Shown here: positions 1 to 11,400 of the stretch, one piece after another
Layout: each line of letters starts with the position of its first letter
How positions within the stretch are numbered: position 1 is the stretch's first letter
NCBI RefSeq assembly: GCF_965363235.1
Contig: NC_134839.1
Location: 94,569,743-94,633,742 of the forward strand
Length of the DNA stretch: 64,000 nucleotides
Origin: Mytilus galloprovincialis
Taxonomy: Eukaryota; Mollusca; Bivalvia; Mytilida; Mytilidae
Direction of reading: 5' to 3'
Notes under the pieces: generated by a model
What the model was told of the DNA's origin: nothing
The model's input: only the letters and a program-made list of their open reading frames with translations
Databases searched by the model: none
Made by a program: the position numbers and the translations under genes

Positions 1-216
1 AAAGTGCATCAGATATTTCTACTTATTTAAATGTTGACATTCATTTTTCATAAAAAGCAGATTCTCATTTCTTTTCTACAACTAATGTTAAAGTTTAAGA
101 TCGCAGATTTGCCATGTTATGTTCTACAGTGGTTTGCACTTCATTTCCAGTTTATATACACATTTTGTCAACATACAATTTTTCAATTTTCAATTTCTAG
201 ACTACTTCAATTTTGC

Positions 217-221
<5 letters not shown>

Positions 222-261
<40 letters not shown>
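222..261. repeat. (TA)n microsatellite
   Basis: About 20 uninterrupted TA units. The ORF that spans it is a by-product. Confidence 0.95.
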
Positions 262-264
<3 letters not shown>

Positions 265-1294
265 AAAAAAATGTACTCAATTTATAAAGGTACGTTTGTG
301 AAGAGACAATATGATGGTGTTATAAGAATACTAGGCAAATGAAACAAATATGTAAAACTAAAAACATACCTTTAGACTTCATACCTGTATTTAAACATGT
401 CGTATATATATTGATTACCTTATTGCATATGTATAATGGAATATCGTACCCGAATGTGACTAAGAATCCAACTGCCTTTGCCAAAATCAACAAAGATAAA
501 ATTTTAATGATTTGTTAGATTGAACTTCCTGGATCATTAGACCCTATCGAATCAATAAAAGATCTTATTTTTCAGTCATTTAAATCTTTGTTCTAATAGG
601 TACAATAAATTTACAATAACTTTTTTGATTTCTTGCAAAATGCATCAGCTGTTTTATACGTCGATTTAGTATACTTTTATCAGAATATTAAATCGAATTC
701 GTTTTTTTAATAGACATACAAATTAAGCAGGTATCAAAGCGCCAAGGGACAAACAACAAAACTATTTCATCAATGAAACAAAATGAAAAGGATACAAATC
801 AGTGATAGTCCTCATTCATTATGCAAAAAAAAAAAAATCAAAAGTAAGGAAAATAATCATCTTCAAGACACATGCTACATGTGGAACTGGTTCGTGTTAA
901 TTGGTCTTTTAGTTCTATCTTATGTTCTTTTTAAATGTTGATTAACTATAGTCGTTTTCTTTTTAGTTTTTTTTATGGTCAAAAGAAGGTTTTTTGCTTT
1001 TCCTTTCAAATGTCGTCTGTGGTCCGTCGTTGTCTATCTTCAATGATCTTTAACAAAGGTCGTCATTTGAAACTACTGCAAAAATTCTTACCAAACTTAG
1101 TCACCAGGTATTTCGTTTTCAATAAATGTTTCTGATAACCGCGTCTACCGACACAAATGACCAACATGTTTAAAATAATTCATCGGGGGGGGGGGGGGGG
1201 GGGAGGGGGGATTGTTTTTTTTGTTTATGATCTTGAAAACAACTACTGAAGTTAGATAAAATCAGACAGGAGCAAAAGCAGTCGACTGTGTGAG
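262..1294. other. Intergenic, no gene seen
   Basis: AT-rich DNA with homopolymer runs: A13 near 826, and a G-rich run at about 1184-1210 that is not bounded by recognisable TIRs. No open frame with coding character. Confidence 0.6.
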
Positions 1295-1297
1295 TTA

Positions 1298-1561
1298 GGC
1301 AGCAACCATTTGATTTTCTTGGGGGGGGGGCTATGTTTTTTTTTTCTGGACAAATTTTTTTTTTCGCAACAAGTCAAAAACAATTTTTTTCTTTTAATTT
1401 TAGCATTACATATAGTGGCAGCTGAGGGTGAAACAAACAATTTTTTTTTCTCAGAATCAAAAACAAATTATTTTTTTCTCCAAAAACTGACAACAAACTT
1501 TTTTTTCCAAAAAAAAACATACCCCCCCCCCCCCCCCAGAAAATCAAATGGTTGCTGCGCC
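1298..1561. mobile_element. 264-bp MITE with poly-G TIRs and TTA TSD
   Basis: Left TIR GGCAGCAACCATTTGATTTT then an ~11-G run; right end inverse with a ~17-C run and GGCGCAGCAACCATTTG. TTA duplicates at 1295-1297 and 1562-1564. It shares the ACCATTTGAT-A/T-TTCTGGGGG core with the 32971-34262 element. The interior is T-rich foldback sequence. The overlapping ORFs on both strands here are by-products of this composition. Confidence 0.78.
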
Positions 1562-1682
1562 TTATTGTCAATATACAACACATTTTTCATTAAAAATTGC
1601 CTTTTACCGCAAACACAGCTCAAAGAATTATTAGGAAATCAAGATCTACAAATAAGTCGACATGATAGAAACATTTAGAATT

Positions 1683-2160
1683 TATGGTCCTCAATGCTCT
1701 CCAACTTCGTACTTTATTTGACCTTTTTAACATTTTTTGATTCGAATGTCACTGATGAGTCTTTAAGACGAAACGCACGTCTGGTGCAAATATAATTGTT
1801 TTAATCCTGGTATCTATGATGAGTTTATTTACAACCACTGGGTCGATGCCACTGCTGGTGGAATTTTAATTCCCCGAGGGTATCACAAGCCCAGTAGTCA
1901 GCACTTCTGTGTTGACCTGAATTATCATTGATATGGTCATAACTTTAAATGAACTGATCACAACACTTTGAATTTTTAAATTAAATAAGGCTTCGCTACC
2001 TCAGGAATAGTTTACCGTAGCTATATCTGGCAAAACCTTTTGGTCCTCAATGCTCTTCAACTTCGTACTTTATTTGGCCTTTTTAACATTTTTTATTTGA
2101 GTCTTTTGTTGACGAAACGTGCATTTGGCGCAAATATAAATTTTTAATCCTGGTATCTAT
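1683..2160 (+). repeat. Two-unit composite mussel repeat, 356-bp period (opposite orientation)
   Basis: Units at 1683-1830 and 2039-2160 share TCAATGCTCT..CAACTTCGTACTTTATTTG and GACGAAACG[CT]; the first bases are exactly 356 bp apart. The linker (about 1838-1965) carries the CCCCGAGGGTATCAC segment. Same architecture as 27541-28100, inverted, but more diverged. Confidence 0.75.
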
Positions 2161-2165
2161 TATTT

Positions 2166-4362
2166 TTAAAGTCAGTGCCCTTTAATCACGATTTTTTTCA
2201 TTTATTGTGCATTTTTGCATACAATGATTATAGCATAAACTATAATTATAAATGCATAAGAAATTTTAATAGCTAAACTAATCAGCGAGGCAAGATCTGC
2301 AAATGTCATGACTACACTCTACAATAGACTTATAATTTCTATTAGAGTTATTGCTCTTTGATGAAAGTTTTAACCACCTTATTGCCTATTATCTTGAAAA
2401 CTATAAAAAAAAAAAAAAAAAAAATAATCAGCAAAATAAGATCAATATACATGTAGGTGTCAACCTGACTGAAATTGCCAGTTAGCTCTTAATGGAGTTT
2501 CCTCTCTATATTGATGATTTATCAACCTATGAGATTGAATATCCCTTTGACATTTTTCGCCCATCTTTTAAGATTATGGCGGTAAACTCATCTCGTACTT
2601 GAGTGTTTTGTCGCTCATTAGAATGATACTTCCAGTAATAAGTCTCGATATAAGTCTTAAACAAAAACGAATTACAGAATGCAACATGTTTGCTGTGAAA
2701 CAGATTTGACGAATCAAACAGTAAATAACCATGGTAATAAAAATATTTGGAAGGTAGTTGAGCTCGGCTACAAAACTCATGCTGCGAATGTCATTATTAT
2801 AAGTTTTGAGCAAAAGAACGTGAATAAATGCTGATTTAATAATAAGAATTATTATAAAATAATAATAATCAATCGAAAATAAGAAAATGTAATTTTGTGG
2901 CTTCTATCTATTCATATACCTTTTCTATTCCGTCTAATGAATGTCCATTGGATTTAAAAAGTTTTAACAAAACCATTTTGTTTTATATCCCAGTATTTAC
3001 TCTAGAAAAATACCTATACCAGCTTACAAATATGACGGTTATATATTTTTTGTTCAGTTACAGAAAAAAAAGTCTGACGTTTGAAATGTTAGTTGTCATG
3101 GACGTCATCCTAATTTGAATTTAAATAGGAGTTCGTCAAATTTGTCATACTTTTTTTTTTTTAACTCTGTTGAGTAAAATAATTTGTTCTCAATTATAAA
3201 TGAACACTCATATAAATATATATATATATCGCAAGTTCACAAGGGAGTGACGTAAACTTTATCCATATAAATATTAATTATAACAGCCTAATCATTATGG
3301 TTTCATTGAATAAACTAAAATTTGAAAACTTAACGAAATTGATATTGTTTAAACCTTTTCCATGTTAACATACGTACTTCAGTTTTAACTGAAGTCTTGT
3401 GTAGGCTTGTCTGTTTTTTCATAGTTTTCACTTTTGGTTACAGTTGGTATATCATGCCTCTTTTGTGTTATTGAGTCTGAACATAGACAGGTAGTTTTTT
3501 CATATGGGTTGCGTTGGGAGACAAGGGTACGAACTAATGTCAAACTCTAGACCACCTGCGTGTATCTAGTACAGAAAGTTTTAACAAAACAATCTCATAT
3601 ATTTCTGTTATATTGACAAAGATGTGTGAACAAAACAATCAGACATAATAGGTTTAAATGTCAAAAATAAAGGTACAGCAGTCAATATTGTGTTATAATT
3701 TCAAACACTGTAAAAATACAAACAAATATGTCAACAAAGAAATAGAAAAACGCATATAGGCAAAGCACATTAGCAAAAAGTAACGACGAGAATACAAAAA
3801 AGCTTACCATAGCCCCCAAAAAATAATGACTGATCCAAGTCAAATAGATATTCCCAAAAAATACAATAGACAGTAAAAGTTATAATTTACAAAGGCAAAT
3901 ACAAGAATAAAAACGAATAATAAACACAGAAATAATTTTAAACACGCAAATATGTACAAGGCGAACACTTGGTTTATTTCTATTAACAATTTCGTCATTT
4001 TATGTCTTTATACTCGAACACTTTGTAGATTTACAACTTCAATTAGAAATACAATGTTTATTTCTGTGTCGAAATTAAAGAAGATGTTGTTAATATTGAC
4101 AGACATAAATAAATAATTTACAGTTATGACACATAAATAATACATATTATTTTGAACTCTATTGAGGGATGGAAGATAGGTTTCATCTCATCTTAAAATG
4201 CAATGCATATCTACTTCTAAAAAGAAATGTCATATATTTTCGCTAGGACAGATGCCTTGTTTCCAGTTGCAAAAAGCTAGTTAACTAACTTTTCTGAGTT
4301 TCATTTGAAAAATATTTTGAATTGATATAATTTGTAATTCTTATTACCAAAAAAAAACCCAT
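2166..4362. other. Intergenic, no gene seen
   Basis: AT-rich; A20 run at about 2404-2423; a short (TA)n at 3218-3229. The longest frames lack coding character. Confidence 0.6.
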
Positions 4363-4364
4363 TA

Positions 4365-4930
4365 AGGAGGCTCGCGGGTATAAGATTTTCAGAAAAAAAA
4401 TAAACTTTTATTTTTCATTACAAATTTTATTTATTACCTTTAGTAGTTGTTACTTTATCATGTGGTACAAAAATTATTCCAAACAATCAATTCGTGTTGG
4501 CCCCAGGTGACTTTGAAAATGTTTATATCATGAAAAAAGCTCCAAATTATCTCCCTTTGGTGCAAAAATGCTATTTTTTTGTCATTAAAATTGAAATATC
4601 TTTTTTTACTCATCGGTGACCTATATTTTTTATTATTGTTTTCAAATAAGCTATACATTAACTAAATAATTGTAAAATTTAAGCGATTTCTGTAATTAAA
4701 TTCGTTTTTTATTTCGATATTACCTCTTTTTCTCCTATTAGTTCAACAGAAAAAAAGTACCTTTACAAAAATGTATGCTTCTTTCGAAGTCAGATTGTGA
4801 GCGTAAATGATCGGTGACCCCCCTTTTTTATTTTATTTTTCTATTAGGTATAAGATAAAGTTCATTTATAGAAAAAATTGGCGAAATCTTATATTAAATA
4901 AAAAATTTGATTTAGACCCGCGAGCCCCCT
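4365..4930. mobile_element. 566-bp MITE, TA target (Tc1/mariner-like)
   Basis: TIRs AGGAGGCTCGCGGGTATAA and (inverted) AGGGGGCTCGCGGGTCTAA differ at two of 19 positions; TA flanks at 4363-4364 and 4931-4932. AT-rich interior without a credible ORF. It lies just 3' of gene 1. Confidence 0.78.
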
Positions 4931-5159
4931 TAAAAATACAAAATTTACTTTGTAGAATTCATTGTTCTAACGCATACAACATTAGCATTGTTCATTTAAG
5001 ATCTTTGTGTTATACACCGGATGTCCCTTTACAAGTTATTTTGATTAATATCACAAGCAAATTTTGAGCTGAAACAATAGTATTATCAAATTATAATCGA
5101 TAATATCATGTCAACATCAAGAATGATCAGTCTGCAAGGGATAGTCTTTTACTACTGAA

Positions 5160-5464
5160 TTACCAGCTGAAATTTATTTCCCTATCGTCTTTCTGGGCCA
5201 TTCTAACTTCCTCAGCCTCGACCTCTTTTTCAATTCTTAATAATGCGGCAATCAGAGTGTTAATTTGACTGCAATATGGACGCCTTCCTCTCCATTTCCA
5301 GAATACTGCATGTAGTAAATCATCAATCTTAGGTAGTTCCTTAGCAAGTGCTACTACGTCTGTTGGGGACATCTTTAGCTGTATAGCTAATTGCTGGGCT
5401 TCATCCTTGTTAAGTTTATTAGCTAGTTGCATTAATGAACTTATCTTAAGAACGTTAATTGTAC
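5160..5464 (-). CDS. Death-domain terminal exon of gene 1
   Basis: The acceptor is at 5465-5466 and the stop at 5162-5160. The exon supplies two bases of a split Cys codon and 100 further residues. The leucine spacing of six short helices and the core motif AVFWKWRGRRPY followed by I-N-T-L-I-A-A-L-L fit a Death domain, where W-R starts helix 5. The same exon in gene 2 has AVFWKWRGKRPY with the same flanking pattern. Death domains form homotypic filaments with adaptors such as FADD, RAIDD or MyD88; the partner cannot be read from sequence. Confidence 0.8.
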
Positions 5465-8400
5465 CTACAAAACAAAACGCATTTTAACAATTGTCATTTT
5501 TATAAATTAACTGTTTCCAAAGTATGAATTAATAGTAAATAGGATTTTCTTATTCAAGGTAATACTATTTGTTTTTCTATCTTAAAAGTTTATTCTGTAC
5601 ACTTTTTCCCATTTTAATTCACTTATTTTATTTTGTATATTATTTCAAACTTCCACTTTTAAAGACCACTTGTTTTTTTTATTTCAAAGATGCTTATTTT
5701 TTGCCTCACACAACGTGCTTTATGTGTTAAATATTCAATATGACGACCATTTAACGAACTTTAAAGCCTAATTTCTAATTTTCTAATTGTCACTCCTTCT
5801 AGTAAGTTTGAGATTGGGGATACTTGCCAATTATAGTGTATATTATGGTAAATATTATAGAACAACCTTTTCTTTAGACTATTTGTTTTGTGAAAATACA
5901 TATCTATAATTATGTAATGCAACTTACAGTCATTATCAATCAAATGTTGAGTATTCCTCAGTTGATTGTCTTCATCTTTTAATATAAATAAAAACGGTTT
6001 AAATATAAATAACATGCTGTATTAATAATGATTTTGTACGTTTTGTTTTATTTGTTCATTATGATTTTCAAATCTTCTACTACTAACAATACTTGGTTTT
6101 GTTTTCTCGTGTAAGTTACTTCAATGGTTGACCTTGGTTTATAATATAGTCTACTTGACTCTCCCGTCCTACAGTTATATCTTACCCTTACATCTGGTTG
6201 GTTGAAGGGAATAAGTTTTATTTGGTTACCAGTAACAGACAGATTCCGGATTGTAATTTTCTGTTTATTTGATTTATCATTGTCTTTCATGACGTTCATA
6301 GAGTTGCCACAAGGACTAATTATAAATGAAAAAGTAATGTCTAAAGGCAATGCAAATATGAATAAAACATATCACGTAGATTGATCAGACACATCGGAGA
6401 AAACATTCACATTTTTACACAAACGGTAACTCGCTCAAACAAAGCTACAATGTTTATGGCAAAAGATTTGATAATTTTCTTTTATTTCTTCTTATAGCTT
6501 TAACGAATCAGCAGTTGTTGAAATGGTATATAGGTTTTGTCATCGTATTTGCAAAGGATACAATAACTTTTCACCGCGCAAGTACGACTACAATTTTCGA
6601 CAGTAAACTTATAAAATGCTTAATCTAAACAAACCTACTAGTATAACAAATAAATTCATACTCACTAACAGCTGATGGTGATTGAAGATGAACAGAAAAG
6701 GATGTCAGATTCGTGTAGGTCGTGACTGGATCTTGTGGTATTAATGTTTCTTTACTTCTGAAACAATTAACACTGTTCAAAACTATGATTGGTTCCTGTT
6801 CTTTCTCTTCTATCAGCTCAATTTGGATTCGACCAATCGGAGGATTAATCCTGTTTGATATCTCAATTTTGAAAGTCTGGTAATTATCTCTGTTCGGATG
6901 AAACATCAGCCTTTGTGTATCTGATTTCTCTGATCCTATGATATTTATATTCCCACTAAACTTAATCTTTAAAACAACAAGTGAAATTAAATAGTCTGTC
7001 ATATATAAACAAAATCAGTAACATTTTAAGGAACACCAATCAATTATATTTTTCTTGTCACATATCAGTATAATGAAATAAAATGACTGTAATATTTTTT
7101 CTATCTATGAAGAAATAACATAAAAAAAATGTAGTGCAAGCTGAATAACCTGCGTATTACAGTCATTCCTCATATTTTAATTATAAATTTTATTTTCAGC
7201 CGGAGACAATCATGAAAAAACGTTGATGACGTCACGGTCACATGACAAAATTGTAAATATGTGCAAATAGAAAAAAACATCGTCAGCCAATCAGAAGACG
7301 CGTTATATCAAAAATTATATTATTGTAACAGTATAGTCAATTCAATAAAACAGAGTTAGTTTCTTTCAAAATATACTTAAGAAGACACGTGCTATCCACT
7401 CTGCAATTACTAGAAGGAAGAAAGAAATAGTTAAACACTTCTTTATATTACTGGTAAGCACAACATGTTTTGCTGTCTTATCAATTCCTGATTTTATTCT
7501 TTTATTATTTTTATTACGTCAGTGTCAGATTTACTATCCATTATACCTTTTTTGTTGGCGTCTTTGTTAATTAATTATATTACTTTAAATGTTTATTTGA
7601 ATTTTTAGTCAGTTTGGTTTTATGTCTGTGATTATGTTTAGGTTGCACTTTGTAAATACAGTTGTTTCTCATACCACGCCTCCTTTGGGGAGATATATAA
7701 TATTCATAGATATGTTGATCTGTTAACGAACTGGTTCCATTTATGATCTTTGTGTTTCATCTCATAAATATATCACTTGGGAATGAAACCAGTATGGAAA
7801 ACATGGTAGCGCCTAAACTTTTAATTCTTAGGAGGTCCAAAAATTAAGGTAAGGGTAGTATATAATTTTAGTATATGTTCAAACTTTAATAGAAGTTCAT
7901 GGCATATAAATGTTGAAAATATGCCGCATAACACTATATTTTTACCTTTGAATAAAATAGTAGTGCATATAAACTTTCCAGTCTGGGATATTATTTTTCA
8001 CGAAACTTTCATAGTAAAAGTGTCAAGAGTTTTAGTCGCAAAGGGAGTTCCTATGGGAAGGTTTGACCATTTTGATCACCGGATCCCAATTATTGTCATA
8101 TTAACCTATTTTGTCTGATAAGTTTGCTCACTTATTTGATGTCTATATAACGGAACTAGAAACAACTGTCATACAGCTGGGATCTTCAGCTTGCTGTAAA
8201 CCAGGTTTAACAAAAACATTTCGTCAAAAAATACCTGTACCAATTTAAAAATAACACACTTTTTTCTTGTTTCGTTCATTGATAAAGCGTGTTTTTTTCT
8301 CAGTTTTAACGGACTTTTCCATTATACATGTGTCTTCAAATTATGTATTTTTGTTATTCCCTTTTAGCTCACCTAGCCCGAAGGGCCAAGTGAGCTTTTC

Positions 8401-11400
8401 TCATCACTTTGCGTCCGTCGTCCATCGTCCGTCGTCTTCGTCATCGTCCGTCGTCGTCGTCATCGTCTGTCGTTAGCTTTTGGATTATAACTCTGAAACC
8501 AAAGCATTTAGAACAAATCTGACATGGGTTATTAGGTAAAGATCTATCTGCCCTGAAATTTTCAGGTGAATCGGACAACCGGTTGTTGGAATGCTGTCCC
8601 TGAATGGGTAATTTTAAGGAAATTATACCGTTTTGGGGCTATTATCTTGAATATTATTATAGATAGAGATAAACTGTAAAGAGCAATAATGTTCAGCAAA
8701 GTAAGATTTACAAATAAGTTAATATAACTCAAAAGGTCAGTTGACCCCTTAAGGAGTTATTGCTCTTTATGGTCAATTTGGAATAATTTTGTAAATTTTG
8801 AAAATTTTTGTAAATTTTAACAAAATATTTTCCTCTGTAACTAATGGGCCAAGTTCATTATAAATTGAGATAATGAGATAATTGTAAGAAGCAAGAATGT
8901 TCAGTAAAGTAAGATCTACAAACACATCACCATCACCATGCCAAAAATAGAATAGATCACTATCAGTATTGTAAAAAAAATTCCAACATTGTTAAACTTG
9001 AACATATATTGTTGCTTGTCATTGGAATAAAAATGGATTGATGTAGTTACATTAAATGTTTATTGTATTTCAAACAAGGCCACCCTTTCATGAAAAAACG
9101 GCTGATTTTCCAATGCATGTTATTGTGGACGTAAAGATGTTACTGCCACAAAAAAACTGGACACGAAAATTTTTTTTTATATTATTTTTTTTAACTAACA
9201 TATCAGCCCTATCAATTAATGCATAGTTTGAATGATTCTTGTTATTTTGATTTTGAGCAGCAGACATCCTTAATATGCACATAGACCAAGGTGAGCGACA
9301 CAGGCTCTTAAGAGCCTCTAGTTTAGACATAACGCTGTGTTTGATATCTACCTTTACATATCAGTGGCGTAGCCAGGGTTGAAATGATGTGGATGTTTTG
9401 CCGAGCAGAGCGAGCCGAAAAATGTTTTGGACCTTTTTGTGCAGAAAAATATTTTTTATTTAAGCACATGTACTCCCCCAGAATCCGACACTAGTTAGAT
9501 TTTTGTTTAAATTCAAAATACCCACCAATTCATATATTTATATTTTTAACCAAATTTTATTGTTTCCTTGAAACTACCATCATTCAATTCATAAATATTT
9601 GATGTAAAGTTTCCCACCCAATCTTCTATTTGACATATCAAAAACCGTTTAACATACCCCATTACAGCGGCACTTTTGTATAATTTAGGAACTTCGGAAT
9701 ATAGGAACTGAAGACAAGTGACTTCTCTTTCCAGGAATTTGAGTCTACAACCTTGGTTTTTTTTTTATTACTGAGCTAAACGCATGCAGGAGACATAAAA
9801 ATACCGGGCGTCCGATCGTCCGGTCTTGTTAGCACTCTCATGTGTACAATTCTTCAAGTGTCAGATTAAGTGAAAGTCAAACTCATATCATAAGCAATGT
9901 CTTTGACAATTTGGAAAATAATTCGTAATCAAATATTTTTAACCAATAATGACCCTTTGAAATATCAATTGTAATGGAAATCCCATTTCATTTGCTGTGA
10001 AGCTTTTATTTCTCTTTAGATATTGAAAATAAAAAATAAAAAAAAACAAAAGGTTTTGTTTAGTTATTCCCTTGTTCCTTGCCCTTTGATAGATAAAATA
10101 TGACATGTAATGTGCATGGCGGGGAACATTGGATCTTTGTTCTTTACTGAATGAAAATAAAATTAGTATTTGAACCTAGATAGAAACGGGAATTCATAAG
10201 CTTAGGACTTATCACGATCTATTACAAATTGTTTTTTTTTATCACGTCGTTTACAATGTCGCTAGAAACGATATCAGATATGGTGTTTTAGTTGTTAGTT
10301 GCTATAGTCAAATGAGAAGCCATCACTCCACTAGGTTCAATTTCAGATGAAACATGTCCACGGGTCTGCGTATCAGTCCTCTCCGCTTGCCTTAGCCGAT
10401 GACATAGACTATTTTTACGAACAAAAGTTAACTTGAAACACTATTCTGCGATTCAACTATCAAACTAAATTAATATCCTAATGAAAGACCAGGCATATAC
10501 TGCTTCGAAAATGACTGGACGTTATCCTCATATCCTGAAGCCTTGTTACATTTGGATACTTCCGTGTTAAACTGCTGCTATTTTATTTTAATTTTTTTTT
10601 TGTCAAAATGATGTGGATGCTTGAGCATCTGAGCATACATGCAAGCTACGTCACTGCATATAGTGAAAACTTGTTGACAAATATATTTTCCCACAAATAT
10701 CACAGTATTATCAGTAATGGACAGGATTGACCAATTGACCTCACATGTAAATCAGGTAGACTACTTACCCGAAACCACTGATTTATCTGGACTGTATGGT
10801 ACATATTATCTGCTTGAATCTCATACTGTGCTTTCTCCCAAGCTTTCTTTCTATTTGATGACTTCCTCTCTAATGCACATTCTATAACAATTGCGTATTC
10901 GTCCCAGGAAATTGCTTTTGCTAGTGCAAAGAACTCGATTTTTCGTTCTTTGTTCAAAGCTTTTTTGATCTCCTTGCAAACGCCGATCATATCCGTATCG
11001 ACCTTTTTCTTTGTTACACCTGTAAATCTACAAAAAAAACAAAAAGAAACGTTTTCCAAGTTTTTTAAGTATAACGTATAAATTGATAAACAGATTGATG
11101 AATGGATGGATGGCTGGCTGTTTGATATCCAATGGCAAATAAAGGCATAATAAGGACGAAAACATGTTAATGAGATAAGAATATGAACACTGCTCTGTTA
11201 ATTACTTCTTACATTTTCTTACCTCTCTGAGGAATTTAAAGTTATATAGTAGCAATGTTATATGCTATTGCCTTTTTATAAGTCAGAGACATTGCAACAA
11301 AACATTCTTCATTGTGTGTTTATTTGTGTCACTTCGTTTTTGGATTGAGTTAAGTCATTCCAATTGATATTTGATAGTGTGTCTTTCTATGTTGTGATGT

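Noticed and set aside
1310..1678. 122-codon plus-strand ORF rich in Phe, Lys and Pro
   Set aside because: Entirely explained by the T-, A-, G- and C-runs of the 264-bp MITE.
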